DNA of 52,258 nucleotides from Burkholderiales bacterium (GCA_028868995.1 JAGWTH010000027.1:1-52258), one strand, 5' to 3'. Shown: positions 40,101-51,923, numbered from the stretch's first letter. Made by a program: numbers and translations. The notes: generated by a model from the sequence alone, not told the origin.

Positions 40101-40215
40101 CCAGGACCAGGCCGGCGGCGAGGTCGGCGGAATACAGCAGCCGGGGTTCCAGCACCTCGGCGACGGGCGCGCGACGCTCGGCCGGGTCCGCGCGCAGCCT
40201 GCCGAGCCAGCGCAT
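37171..40215 (-). CDS. LEPR-XLL, SBBP-repeat (beta-propeller) surface-type protein with Pro-Ala stalk and C-terminal membrane anchor
   Basis: A 1014-residue protein. It has no ordinary signal peptide; instead the N-terminus bears [10 protein letters not shown] at 22-31, the LEPR-XLL motif found at the start of long repetitive exported proteins. A region with the SBBP-associated N-terminal domain (about 55-290) is followed by seven SBBP-like repeats (pattern [28 protein letters not shown]), enough for a seven-bladed propeller. Next come about 48 residues of alternating Pro-Ala and an Ala/Gly-rich linker. A hydrophobic stretch follows near residues 935-960 ([21 protein letters not shown]), then [16 protein letters not shown] and a very acidic tail. 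I infer a cell-surface sensor or adhesin anchored in the inner membrane and carried by the adjacent export genes. Confidence 0.85.
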   Translation of the reverse strand: MRWLGRLRADPAERRAPVAEVLEPRLLYSADLAAGLVLGTDALAANEQRTLDASGEFTTTQQATDAAASASAAYARLGLRFEQNVGQAGAGAEFVASGSGYGIALAGGNADLTLAGSSGSQTVQLTLAGARAGVAGQAEGLLAGQSNYYVGNDPSQWRTGIANYAAVAYRNVYDGVDVRYYGTQNQFEYDFNVAAGADPGAIRLQFQGARSLQVADNGDLVIQVDGSDAPIRFQAPVSYQRGADGSLQPVASRYQVNADGTVGFVLGAYDKSRELVIDPVLNYASYFGGTGTESALGVSTDSAGNVYVTGRTASTGSPFGAIGTVGGAGDIFVAKLSADLSTLLYAMRIGGSGDEQGNAIAVDASGNVAVGGWTQSSDFPLQNAAAGTINGSQDAVVFKLDSSGALVFSTYFGGAGPTDSANAVAFDGSGNLYVAGEETNLSNPTSTQSALFGASDNAFVNEYSASGAVVYQQLLGGTSTDAATGIAVGAAGDVYVAGTTSSADFAMVNGAQTALQGTSDGFLVHLDSTGGNVLYSTYVGGSETDSVSSVAVDGSGRAYVVGQTLYKNNSTFTVTSGAYQTAAKVLNNVDTGFLRTYDTTLTGPGSLLYSTFLGGSSTDAPTGVAIANGLAVVVGNAGSTDFPVTSGAIQATNPGNAMFLAVVNPAGGGTSDLQYGTYYGSGFATGSVTVANGNAYVVGSSSAGGYATSGAYQTSPASGSSDAMIVELGNIASAPAPAPAPAPAPAPAPAPAPAPAPAPAPAPAPAPAPAPAPAPAPAPAPAAAPVSVPVPAQAVLAAGSAEVAHAPTSPGRQGNAAGTAGPAAAVATGAEPDLAPGGATAASAVLGSTSAAGSLVPDVDAASRAARAAVIDRQGIQLVSLQDPAAFFGSLGASVWSQPYPLENLQRTLRSGSFVQALDRLRQDSEEKVVLEHTLTVSAAGVSLGFSLVYVLWLIRGGVLMGSYLSALPAWRLLDPLPVLARPDEEAEEGEQEDGEDDLQGPGRGGRDLLRGFG
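37871..38016 (+). repeat. Hexanucleotide tandem repeat encoding the Pro-Ala stalk, with G-quadruplex motif
   Basis: About 24 head-to-tail copies of GGTGCR on the plus strand encode the alternating Ala-Pro tract of the minus-strand gene. Positions 37951-37980 hold five consecutive GGGTGC units, a textbook four-tract G-quadruplex pattern with 3-nt loops on the template strand. The unit is a multiple of three, so copy-number changes would alter stalk length without frameshift. Confidence 0.9.
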
Positions 40216-40223
40216 CGCCGCCC

Positions 40224-41141
40224 TCAGCGGTCCCGCGCCGGGGACATCCCGACGGGCGACAGGCGCAGGCCGGCGGCGGGATCGGGGCCGACCCCGGCGC
40301 CCGCCCCGGCGCGGGGCGAGCGCTGCGCGTCCGGCGCGTCGAGCGCGAGGTCGGCCTTGCAGCGCAGCCCGGCCGGCAGGGCGAGGTCGGGATTGGGCAG
40401 GTCCAGCCGGATGCGGAAGGTGTTGCTCGCGCCGTCGATCAGCTTGTCCACCAGGGTGATGCGCGCCTGGCGCGGCGCGGCGCCGGGAAACTCCGGTGTC
40501 ACGGTGACGTCCATCCCCTCGCGCACGCTGGCGTAGAACGCCGCCGGCAGCACCACCTCCACCCGCAGCGGGTTGATCGAGGCCACGCGGAAGGTCGGCT
40601 TGTCCTCGACGCGCTCGCCGGCGGAGACGTAGCGCTCCACCACGATGCCGGAAATCGGGCTGCGGATCGTGCGCAGCGCGAGCTGCGCCTGCGCGAGAGC
40701 CTGTTCGCGCGCGTACACGTTGCGCTGCTCGCGCGCCTGGGCCAGGCGGTTCTCGGCCACCTCGGCTTCGGCACGCGCCTGCTCGAGCGCCTGGCTGGAG
40801 ATGAACTGCTTGTCGGCGAGATCCTTGGCCCGGGCGAATTTCTGCCGGGCCAGCACGGCGCTGGCCTCGGCGGCCTGCAGGTCGCCGACCGCCTGCGCCT
40901 TGCTGGCCGCCACCGCCAGCGACTGGCGTTCGACGTCGGCGCGCAGCGTGGCCAGGGTCTGGCCGGCCTGGACGCGGTCGCCGCGTTCGACCTGCGTGGA
41001 CTCGATCACCCCGATCACGGGACTGCCCACGTCGGACATGCGCGAGGGCTCGATCAGGCAGCCCAGGGGCTGCTGCGGGGCGGCTTGCGCCGCCGTGGCC
41101 GCGAGGCAGGCGACGGCCAGCGCCCGATGACTCCATTTCAT
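40224..41141 (-). CDS. Periplasmic adaptor protein (HlyD/RND membrane-fusion family)
   Basis: A 305-residue exported adaptor. The signal peptide MKWSHRALAVACLAATAAQA ends in AQA. A split lipoyl domain (GVIESTQVERGDRVQAGQTLATL and TIRSPISGIVVERYVSAGERV) flanks a long alpha-helical hairpin rich in Ala/Gln/Glu, followed by a beta-barrel domain. It resembles RND/MacA-type adaptors, yet no RND pump or outer-membrane channel gene is adjacent. The ATG overlaps the SecA-like stop by 4 nt and the surface-protein gene follows after 8 nt. It should work in the envelope with the two other HlyD-like products of this operon. Confidence 0.87.
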   Translation of the reverse strand: MKWSHRALAVACLAATAAQAAPQQPLGCLIEPSRMSDVGSPVIGVIESTQVERGDRVQAGQTLATLRADVERQSLAVAASKAQAVGDLQAAEASAVLARQKFARAKDLADKQFISSQALEQARAEAEVAENRLAQAREQRNVYAREQALAQAQLALRTIRSPISGIVVERYVSAGERVEDKPTFRVASINPLRVEVVLPAAFYASVREGMDVTVTPEFPGAAPRQARITLVDKLIDGASNTFRIRLDLPNPDLALPAGLRCKADLALDAPDAQRSPRAGAGAGVGPDPAAGLRLSPVGMSPARDR

Positions 41142-43066
41142 GGCTGCACCTGTCGGCTGAAGTTGAAGTCGCGCTCCACCAGCGTCGCGACCCGGCACAG
41201 TTTCACACGCTCATTACGTTGGGTAAAGGATTCGCGGCGTTGCGCCAGACCAAGTGTGACGTTTGCCAGACTGGAGGCGCTGCCGAGGCCCGCCAGCCAG
41301 CGCAGCCAGGCCGCCGGCCAGGCCTTGCGGACCAGCGGGAAATCCAGGGCCAGCATTCGCCGGACGCTGCCCGCCTGGCCCTGCCGCCCCGCCCTTCCCG
41401 CGAATTGGCGATCGATGCGAGCCGACGCATTCAGTTGGCAGAGGATGACGTGCAGCCCCCCCTTCTGGAGCACTTCGGGGGTGCACGGGATGTCGGTGCC
41501 GCGCCCGGCCATGCTGGTGGCCACTGTCACCTGCCCGGCGCCACCCGCCGTGGCGATCAGCTCGCTTTCCTCCCGGTCCTGCCGCGCGTTCAGCACGCGG
41601 TGCGCGACGCCGAGGCCTGCCAGCACGCCGGACAGGGCTTCCGACTGCGCGACGGTCTCGGTGCCCACCAGCACCGCACGGCCCGCGGCGGCGGCCTCGC
41701 GGGCCTCCCGCGCCACCGCCTGCCAGAGGCTGTCGCTGTCGGGGTAGACCGCGGTCGGCCCGTACTTCACCCGCGAGGGCGTGCGCGGCGGGACCACCAC
41801 CAGGTCGAGGCCGTAGACATGGCGCAGCTCGGCGCGCGCCTCGCTCAGGGTGCCGCTGGCACCGGCCAGGCGCAGGTAGCGGGGGAAGAAGCGCTGGAAG
41901 CTCACCTGGGTGAGCGTCGCGTTGCGCCGGGTGGCATCCACCCCTTCCTTCAGCTCCACCAGCTGGTGCAGGCCGGCCGACCAGGCACGGCCCGCGGCCG
42001 CGCGCCCCGTGTTCGCGTCGACCAGCTGCACCTGCCCGTCGCGCACCACGTACTCGTGGTCACGCCGCAGCGCATGCAGGGCGACCAGGGCCAGTTCCAC
42101 GGCAGCCTCGCGGTGCGCCCGGTGGCCCAGCAGCGGATGGCTCGCCGGCGGCCAGGCGGCCAGGCGCTGGCGGCCCTGCGGCGTGAGCTCGAAGCGGCGG
42201 CCGTCGTCGCGCTCCAGGTAGTCGGCGCCGGCCGCGAGACGGCGCGCCACCGCCAGCGCCCCGCGGTGGAATTCTTCCTCCGCGCCAGTGCCTTCCTGCT
42301 GGGCGAGCACCAGCGGCACCCGGGCCTCGTCGATCAGCACGGTGTCGGCCTCGTCGAGGATGGCCATGCACAAGCCGCGCAGGACGGGCGCGCCCGGCGC
42401 CGCGCCCGCGGCCAGCCGCCGCGCGCGCTGCTCCAGCGCCGACAGCTCGCCGGTGCGCAGCAGGCTGTCGCGCAGCCAGTCGAAGGCCAGTTCCTTGGCG
42501 GTGCAGTAGGTGACGTCGGCGCCGTAGGCGGCGCGGCGCTCGGGGGCGGGCATGGGCTGGGTCACGCACGCCACCCGCAGCCCCAGCTGGGCGTAGAAGG
42601 GGCGCAGCGCCCCCGCATCGCGCTGCGCCAGGTAGTCGTTGGCCGTCACCACGTGCACCGGGGTGCGGCCCAGGGCGGCCACGGCGGCGGCCAGGGCGAT
42701 CGCGGCCGTCTTGCCTTCCCCGGTGGCCATCTCCACCAGGCGGTCGTCCAGCAGCACCCGGGCGGCCAGCAGCTGCTGGCGATGCGGCGGATGGCCGAGA
42801 GTGGACGTCAGCGCGCAGGCGGCGAGCCGCACGGCCGCCAGGATCCAGGCCTCCTTGCCGGCCGGCAGTTGCCGCAGGCGCCGCAATCCCTCGGCCAGCG
42901 CCTCGGTCGGCAGCGGCTGGCTGGCGGCCGCGTCCGCGAAGCGCTCGAGCGCCGCGCGCGCCAGGGGCCGATGACCCCGACGCACGCCCGCGGCCGCGGC
43001 CTGCTCCGGGTAGTCGCCCCAGACCAGGCCGGGAAAGGGCCAGGATGCGTTGGCAGCGGCGCTCAT
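41138..43066 (-). CDS. Shortened SecA-like ATPase (accessory preprotein translocase motor)
   Basis: A 642-residue SecA homologue; housekeeping SecA is about 900. The motor is intact: Walker A MATGEGKT (113-120), Walker B DEADTVLIDEAR (238-249), the SecA core ELKEGVDATRRNATLTQVSF (371-390), helicase motif VATSMAGRGTDI (515-526) and IDRQFAGRAGRQG (551-563). The C-terminal third (helical wing, most of the scaffold, zinc/SecB-binding tail) is missing. ATGA overlaps at both ends tie it to the protease and adaptor genes. It is clearly not the cell's main SecA. I infer a dedicated motor for the LEPR-XLL protein, though it could work without SecYEG. Confidence 0.9.
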   Translation of the reverse strand: MSAAANASWPFPGLVWGDYPEQAAAAGVRRGHRPLARAALERFADAAASQPLPTEALAEGLRRLRQLPAGKEAWILAAVRLAACALTSTLGHPPHRQQLLAARVLLDDRLVEMATGEGKTAAIALAAAVAALGRTPVHVVTANDYLAQRDAGALRPFYAQLGLRVACVTQPMPAPERRAAYGADVTYCTAKELAFDWLRDSLLRTGELSALEQRARRLAAGAAPGAPVLRGLCMAILDEADTVLIDEARVPLVLAQQEGTGAEEEFHRGALAVARRLAAGADYLERDDGRRFELTPQGRQRLAAWPPASHPLLGHRAHREAAVELALVALHALRRDHEYVVRDGQVQLVDANTGRAAAGRAWSAGLHQLVELKEGVDATRRNATLTQVSFQRFFPRYLRLAGASGTLSEARAELRHVYGLDLVVVPPRTPSRVKYGPTAVYPDSDSLWQAVAREAREAAAAGRAVLVGTETVAQSEALSGVLAGLGVAHRVLNARQDREESELIATAGGAGQVTVATSMAGRGTDIPCTPEVLQKGGLHVILCQLNASARIDRQFAGRAGRQGQAGSVRRMLALDFPLVRKAWPAAWLRWLAGLGSASSLANVTLGLAQRRESFTQRNERVKLCRVATLVERDFNFSRQVQP

Positions 43067-45213
43067 GTGCGGTCGGTGGGGTTGAATTCCTTGACCAGCA
43101 GCTGGCGCGCCAGCCGCACGACCTGCAGGCCCACGGGCTCGGCCGGCAGCTCCAGCTTCACCCAGGCCCGGCCGCCGATGCGCTCGGCGCCGAGGTCCGG
43201 GACCTGCACGTCGAACAGGAACACCGGCGCGAGCGTGCGCAGGCCTTCCTTGTCGGCGGGATCCACCGGCACGGGCCCGCCCTGCCGGTCCCCCAGTGCG
43301 GCGCTGGGGAGGTCCCGCGTCGCCGCCGGCGTCTCGCTGCGCAGGCTCGCGCGGTGCACGGTCCAGGGCGAATCGGCCAGCCGCACCTCGATTGCCCGCA
43401 CCCGGCCCCGCACGCGCAGCAGGTCCTCGTCGCGCAAGGCCACCCGCACCTGCGCCGGCTCCGGCCCCAGCACGTAGCCCAGCATGGCACCGCGCTTCGC
43501 GAAGCTGCCGGGGACGTCCTCCTCGCGCGTCCAGACCACCCGACCCGCCGCGCGGGCGCGTACCTTCAGGCCGTCGAGCTGCTGCTCGGCCCGCTGCAGC
43601 TCCGCGTCGTTGCTCGCGATCTGCTCGTTGATGTCGCGCGCGCGCGCCGGGTCCTCCAGCAGGGACTGGTACTGCCGGGCCAGCAGGCCCGTGCGCTCGC
43701 TGACGGCCTTCTCCCGCTGCGCCTCCAGCGCCGGGTCGCTCAAGGAGAGCACCACGTCGCCTTCGGCCACCTGCGTGCCGCCGCGCACCATCCCGGCCCC
43801 GGCGAACCCCGCCGACCCGGGCCGCAGCTGCGCCCGCTCGGGCGGCCAGACGACGCCGCGCGCCACCACGCTGTCCGGCACGGGCACCGCGAACAGCAGG
43901 ACCAGGGCCGCGGCCACGGCTGCCGCGGCTGCCGCCAGCGCCCGCAGCCGTGCGCGCGGTTCGACCGCGCCATCCGCCGGCCGCAACAGCGCGCGCACGC
44001 CGGCCTGCGCGAGCCAGGCCAGGACCCCCAGCGCTGCCGCCCAGCCGAGCAGCCAGGAGGCGTGGCCGATCCACAGCACCAGTCCCGCCAGCAGGCCCAG
44101 GCGATAAAGCAGGGCGGCCGGCGCGTACAGCACCAGCCACTTGCCCTCGCCCGCCGCCAGCGCACCGGCCGGCAGGTCCGTCTCTCCGCCCACCAGGCGC
44201 CGCCAGAACGCGGCCCACCAGGCCCGGCTGCGCAGCGCCAGGTTGGGCAGCTCCAGCAGGTCGCACAGGAGGTGGTAGCCGTCCAGGCGCAGCAGCGGGT
44301 TCGCGTTGAACAGCACCGTGGACACCGAGCCGATGAGGACCACCACCACCGCCGCGTCGCGCAGCAGGCCTGGCGCCACCAGCACCCAGGCGATCGTGGC
44401 CAGCGCGGCCAGCGCCAGTTCCACCATGATGCCGGCGGCGCTGACGAGGGCGCGCTGGCGCGCCTGCGGGAAGGCATTGGCGGCGCTCGCGTCCACGTAA
44501 GGGGCCGGGGTGAGCAGGACCAGGGACAGGCCGACCTCGGGCACGGCGCCCCCGAACCGGCGCACGGCCAGCGCGTGGCCCAGCTCGTGCAGCGCCTTGA
44601 TCAGGGGATAGGCCAACCAGGCGATCGCATAGCTGGACGGCGTGGTCAGCACGCGCAGCGCATCGGCGCGCAGCCCGCCGAAATTCACGGCGGCGGCCAG
44701 GCCGGCCAGCAGCACCAGCAGGAGCCAGGCCACCAGCACCGGCCAGCGCCCCAGCCAGAGCGCCAGCGGCGCCAGCGCGTCGAGCAGCCGCGTCGGGTCG
44801 GCCAGGCGCAGGCGCAGCATCAGCGGGTTGAGGAAGGCGCGGCGGCTGCGATCCTGGTCCTCGCCGCGCCGGGCGAACAGCAGCGAGAGGTTGGGCGCGG
44901 TGTCGAACTGCAGCATGCCGGCTCGGAACAGCTGCGCGAGCAGCCGCAGGATGTCGTCCTGGCCCGGGGCGTCCTCGCCTTCGCGTTCCAGCAGCAGCTG
45001 CCACAGCTCGCCCACGGTGGCCTGGCCGTCGCAACGCCCGACGAAGGCATAGGCCGCCGGGTTGAGGCGCACCTGCCGTCCCGAGCCCGGCTCGACCAGC
45101 ACGTGCCAGACCTGGTCGCGCACCTGCTGGCGCACGATGCGCAGGCCCGCGGGCAAGCTCGGTTTGAGCTCGGCGACGAGGTACCAGGAACCGCTGACCA
45201 GAGGACGTGTCAT
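43063..45213 (-). CDS. PqqD-like domain - M50 site-2 protease - HlyD-type adaptor fusion
   Basis: A 716-residue membrane protein. Residues about 20-115 resemble a PqqD-like winged-helix peptide-binding domain (VRLNPAAYAFVGRCDGQATVGELWQLL). An M50 protease core follows with HELGH at 209-213 and NANPLLRLDGYH at 303-314 supplying the metal ligands H209, H213 and D311, within several transmembrane helices. The C-terminal 250 residues have a lipoyl/helical-hairpin arrangement like HlyD adaptors. Similar M50 proteins (COG1994) occur with peptide-export systems. It starts 4 nt after the GAF-HlyD gene and overlaps the SecA-like gene by 4 nt. It may cleave or guide the exported protein; substrate not known. 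Confidence 0.85.
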   Translation of the reverse strand: MTRPLVSGSWYLVAELKPSLPAGLRIVRQQVRDQVWHVLVEPGSGRQVRLNPAAYAFVGRCDGQATVGELWQLLLEREGEDAPGQDDILRLLAQLFRAGMLQFDTAPNLSLLFARRGEDQDRSRRAFLNPLMLRLRLADPTRLLDALAPLALWLGRWPVLVAWLLLVLLAGLAAAVNFGGLRADALRVLTTPSSYAIAWLAYPLIKALHELGHALAVRRFGGAVPEVGLSLVLLTPAPYVDASAANAFPQARQRALVSAAGIMVELALAALATIAWVLVAPGLLRDAAVVVVLIGSVSTVLFNANPLLRLDGYHLLCDLLELPNLALRSRAWWAAFWRRLVGGETDLPAGALAAGEGKWLVLYAPAALLYRLGLLAGLVLWIGHASWLLGWAAALGVLAWLAQAGVRALLRPADGAVEPRARLRALAAAAAAVAAALVLLFAVPVPDSVVARGVVWPPERAQLRPGSAGFAGAGMVRGGTQVAEGDVVLSLSDPALEAQREKAVSERTGLLARQYQSLLEDPARARDINEQIASNDAELQRAEQQLDGLKVRARAAGRVVWTREEDVPGSFAKRGAMLGYVLGPEPAQVRVALRDEDLLRVRGRVRAIEVRLADSPWTVHRASLRSETPAATRDLPSAALGDRQGGPVPVDPADKEGLRTLAPVFLFDVQVPDLGAERIGGRAWVKLELPAEPVGLQVVRLARQLLVKEFNPTDRT

Positions 45214-45217
45214 TGCG

Positions 45218-46603
45218 CTACAACGCCACCGTCCACACCGCCATGCGCAGCCAGGCGGCGAAGCGGTGGAACAGCAGCCAGGCCAGCGGGCGCCGGCCGA
45301 CGTCGATCTTGGCGACGCCGCTCAGGCCGGGACGCAGGCCGGGCTGGGCCTCGTCGGGACTGCCCTCCACCTCGAAGTAGTTGCGGCCCTCGGCGGCGGT
45401 GGCCACCGGCACGATGCGGCGGGTGGTGAAGCGCAGCGGCTCGTCGGGACGGGCCGCCAGCGCCAGCTGGCCCTTCTGGCCGGGCCTGACGGCGGCGATG
45501 TCCGCCTCGTCGACCTCCACGATCAAGCGGAAGCTGTCGCTGGGCGACAGCACCATCAGCACGTCCCCCTTCTGCACCGGCGCACCGAGCTTCTGGCTGA
45601 GGTCGCCCTTGATCACGACGCCGTCGAAGGGCGCGACCAGCTGGCTGCGTTCCAGCTGGGTCTGGGCCAGCTCCAGCATGGCCTGCGCCTCGCTCGCGCG
45701 CGACTGGCTGATCACCATCTGCGTCCGGTCGTTGCGCGCCTGCGCCGCCCGGAAGGCATTCTCCTGCTGGGCCATCTCGCTCTCGCGCCGGCGGCGCTCC
45801 AGCTCCAGGTCCTGGGTGGACAGCTGCGCCAGCACCTGCCCGGCCTGGACGTGGTCGCCGGGGCGCACGTTGGCCTGCTGCAGGAAGCCGTCGGCAGCGG
45901 CGGCGACCGCCCTCTGGACGGAGCCTTCCAGGCGCGCCGGCGCGCTCACCCGCCAGGGCAGGGGCACGGCCAGCGCGACCAGCACGGCCAGGGCAGCGGC
46001 TCCCCAGGCCGCCTGGCGACGGCCACGGGCCGCGATCGATGCGCGCAGGGAGGACGCCACACGCCGGTGCCAGGGCGCCCCGGCCTGGCGCAGCAGCTCC
46101 AGGACCGGACCGGCGAAGCTGGCGACGTGTTCGACGGCGGCCACTTCACCCGCGGAGAACGGCATTCCGTCGCGCTCCAGGCTCAGTGCGCCGGCCTTGC
46201 GGCCCTCCACGACGATGGGCACGCTGCAGGCCTGGCCGGAGCCGGCCAGCTGGCGCTGCGCCAGCACCACGGGTCGGGTGCCCGGCACGGCCAGCCAGGC
46301 GACGCTCATGTCCTGGTCCAGGGCTTCGTGCATGGCCGCGGTGATGGCGGCCGCGGCCGGATGGCGGCCGTCGATCTCGGCGGCCTGGGAACTCCCCACG
46401 ATGCGCAGGCGTTCGCGCTCCAGCAGCCCGACGCTCACGCGCCGGCAGCGCAGCAGCTCCGCCAGCTCCACCGCCAGCGCGCTGGCGCCCTCCTCCAGGC
46501 GCGTGCGCGCGAGCAGCGCGGCCTGGCAGCGCAGCACGGCGTCGGGCGCGGCCGGCGCGACCGGCTGCGCGGCCTGCAGCAGTTGGGGCGGGGCCTTGTC
46601 CAT
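45218..46603 (-). CDS. GAF domain-HlyD family membrane adaptor
   Basis: A 461-residue protein and first gene of the seven-gene operon. A cytoplasmic GAF-like domain (about 25-170) precedes one transmembrane helix (198-218). A periplasmic HlyD-type adaptor follows: a lipoyl half (ADGFLQQANVRPGDHVQAGQVLAQL), a helical hairpin, the second half (LVAPFDGVVIKGDLSQKLGAPV) and a beta domain (RLIVEVDEADIAAVRPGQKG). A sensory domain on the cytoplasmic side of an adaptor is unusual and could make export respond to a small ligand. The start ATG at 46603 has only a weak ribosome-binding site. An open frame upstream is rejected because it runs across the intergenic gap. Confidence 0.85.
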   Translation of the reverse strand: MDKAPPQLLQAAQPVAPAAPDAVLRCQAALLARTRLEEGASALAVELAELLRCRRVSVGLLERERLRIVGSSQAAEIDGRHPAAAAITAAMHEALDQDMSVAWLAVPGTRPVVLAQRQLAGSGQACSVPIVVEGRKAGALSLERDGMPFSAGEVAAVEHVASFAGPVLELLRQAGAPWHRRVASSLRASIAARGRRQAAWGAAALAVLVALAVPLPWRVSAPARLEGSVQRAVAAAADGFLQQANVRPGDHVQAGQVLAQLSTQDLELERRRRESEMAQQENAFRAAQARNDRTQMVISQSRASEAQAMLELAQTQLERSQLVAPFDGVVIKGDLSQKLGAPVQKGDVLMVLSPSDSFRLIVEVDEADIAAVRPGQKGQLALAARPDEPLRFTTRRIVPVATAAEGRNYFEVEGSPDEAQPGLRPGLSGVAKIDVGRRPLAWLLFHRFAAWLRMAVWTVAL

Positions 46604-46752
46604 GGCGGGGCGATCGTCCAGCGCATTCTGCGGCACCTGGATGCAAGTTACCAGATGCAACAAGGCGCGGAGCGCCCGCCGGGCCCGAATGCGGCCCCAG
46701 CGGCCCATTCCGCGCCGGTGGCGCGGCGCCGGAGCAACAGTGGGAGACTCAG
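46604..46752 (-). promoter_or_regulatory. Upstream region of the seven-gene export operon
   Basis: This 149-nt gap after the VOC gene holds a 7-bp GC-rich hairpin (46710-46726, loop of 3, no T-tract) and, nearer the operon, a direct repeat of TTGCATC on the minus strand at 46640-46646 and 46654-46660 (period 14). The repeat could be a regulator site or part of the promoter. I see no convincing -35/-10 pair. The hairpin may contribute to termination of the pcc transcript. Confidence 0.35.
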
Positions 46753-47234
46753 TCAGGCCGGGGTGGCGGCCAGGCTGGCGAAGGCGCGTACCACCTCGGG
46801 CGGCGCCTGGACCAGTTCGATCAGCACGCCTTCGCCGCCCACCGGGAACTCGTCGTTGCCCTTGGGATGGACGAAGCAAATGTCGAAGCCGGCGCCGCCG
46901 CGGCGGATGCCGCCGGGAGCGAAGCGCACGCCCTGGGCCGTGAGCCACGCCACCGCCTGCGGCAGGTCGTCCACCCAGAGCCCGACATGGTTCAGGGGCG
47001 TCGCATGCACCGCCGGCTTCTTCTCCGGGTCCAGCGGCTGCATCAGGTCGACCTCGACCTTCAGCGGGCCGGTGCCCAGGGCGCAGATGTCCTCGTCGAC
47101 GTTCTCGCGCTCGCTGCGGAAGGTGCCGGTCACCTCCAGGCCGAACAGGTCGACCCACAGCTTCTGCAGCTTCAGCTTGTCGGGGCCGCCGATGGCGATC
47201 TGCTGGATGCCCAGCACCTTGAAGGGTCGCTTGC

Positions 47235-47238
<4 letters not shown>
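46753..47238 (-). CDS. VOC (glyoxalase/methylmalonyl-CoA epimerase-like) protein
   Basis: A 161-residue double betaalphabetabetabeta protein. The second half keeps [10 protein letters not shown] and GVLIELVQ, supplying His and Glu metal ligands. In the first half the usual His of the IDHIAI motif reads Gln ([11 protein letters not shown]) and the second ligand position appears to be Asp. Position after pccA with a 4-nt overlap strongly suggests a methylmalonyl-CoA epimerase role, but the changed ligands leave room for another lyase- or dioxygenase-like activity. Confidence 0.75.
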
Positions 47239-49283
<2,045 letters not shown>

Positions 49284-49303
49284 GTTGTCTTCTCCCCGGG
49301 CCC

Positions 49304-50836
<1,533 letters not shown>

Positions 50837-50852
50837 GTCGTTCTCCGTTGAT

Positions 50853-51878
50853 TCATCGCGGGGCGGGGGCGCGTGGCGTCCCCGCCTGCATGGCGTCGAG
50901 CAGGCGCCGCGCGGCGGTCGAGGCCGCGAGCGTGCCCTGCTCCACTTCCGTGGTCAATGCCGGCAGCAGGGCCTGCACGGCCGGGTCCTGCCGGAAGGCC
51001 TGCTTCAGGCCGCTCTCGATGCGCTCCCACATCCAGGCCAGGGCCTGGTGCCGGCGGCGGGCCTGCAGGCGCCCGCCGGCTTCCTGCAGGGTGCGAAAGC
51101 GCGTCACGGCCTGCCAGAAGGCTTCCAGGCCCTCGCCCTTCAACGCGCTCAGCTGCAGGACCTCCGGGTGCCAGAGGCCGGCGTCGTGGTGCGCGTGCCC
51201 GGGATGGCCGTGCTGGCCCAGGATGCGCAGGGCGCTGGTGATCTGGGCGCGCGCGCGGGTGGCCGCGTCGGGATCGAGGTCGGCCTTGTTGATGACGACC
51301 AGGTCCGCCAGCTCCATCACGCCCTTCTTGATCGCCTGCAGGTCGTCGCCCGCGTTCGGCAGCTGCAGCAGCACGAACATGTCGGTCATCCCGGCCACGG
51401 CGGTCTCGCTCTGGCCGACGCCGACCGTCTCGACGATCACGATGTCGTAGCCGGCCGCCTCGCACACCAGCATCGCCTCGCGCGTCTTGGCCGCGACGCC
51501 GCCCAGCGTTCCGCTGGAGGGGCTGGGCCGGATGTACGCCTGCGGGTGCACCGACAGGTGCTCCATGCGTGTCTTGTCGCCCAGGATGGAGCCGCCCGAC
51601 ACGGTCGAGGAAGGATCGATCGCCAGCACCGCCACCCGGTGGCCCTGCGCGATCAGGACCAGGCCCAGCGCCTCGATGAAGGTGCTCTTGCCCACGCCGG
51701 GCACGCCGCTGATGCCCAGGCGGAAGGACCGGCCGGTGTGCGGCAGGAGTTCCGTCAGCAGCGCGTCGGCCTGCGCGCGGTGGTCCGCGCGCGTCGACTC
51801 CAGCAGGGTGATGGCCTTGGCGATGGCGCGGCGCTGGGACGCCTCACCGGAGGTCAGGATGTCCGCCGCGAGATTCAC
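50853..51878 (-). CDS. meaB: Methylmalonyl-CoA mutase-associated GTPase MeaB
   Basis: A 341-residue G3E-family GTPase. The P-loop is GVPGVGKST near residue 61, with switch and Mg motifs [18 protein letters not shown] and ETVGVGQSE and the base-recognition motif NKAD. It protects and reloads the adenosylcobalamin mutase encoded just upstream. The start codon is GTG. Its position between the mutase and the carboxylase genes is standard. Confidence 0.94.
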   Translation of the reverse strand: MNLAADILTSGEASQRRAIAKAITLLESTRADHRAQADALLTELLPHTGRSFRLGISGVPGVGKSTFIEALGLVLIAQGHRVAVLAIDPSSTVSGGSILGDKTRMEHLSVHPQAYIRPSPSSGTLGGVAAKTREAMLVCEAAGYDIVIVETVGVGQSETAVAGMTDMFVLLQLPNAGDDLQAIKKGVMELADLVVINKADLDPDAATRARAQITSALRILGQHGHPGHAHHDAGLWHPEVLQLSALKGEGLEAFWQAVTRFRTLQEAGGRLQARRRHQALAWMWERIESGLKQAFRQDPAVQALLPALTTEVEQGTLAASTAARRLLDAMQAGTPRAPAPR

Positions 51879-51887
51879 CGCCGCTTG

Positions 51888-51923
51888 CCCTCACCCCGGC
51901 CCTCTCCCGTGGGGAGAGGGGGT
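51888..51923. repeat. Dispersed palindromic repeat between the mutase and meaB genes
   Basis: The segment contains CCCTCACCCCGG followed by CCCTCTCCC-GT-GGGGAGAGGG, a 9-bp hairpin. This sequence style is a well-known short palindromic repeat scattered between genes in many proteobacteria. It sits in the 55-bp gap between the mutase gene and meaB. On RNA it would form a hairpin without a U-tract, perhaps affecting relative expression. Confidence 0.65.

Noticed and set aside
41138..43066. Housekeeping secA
   Set aside because: It is too short, lacks the C-terminal domains, and lies in an accessory operon instead of a cell-division or mutT neighbourhood.
40224..46603. Type I secretion or RND efflux operon
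   Set aside because: There are three HlyD-like proteins but no ABC exporter, RND pump or outer-membrane channel gene.
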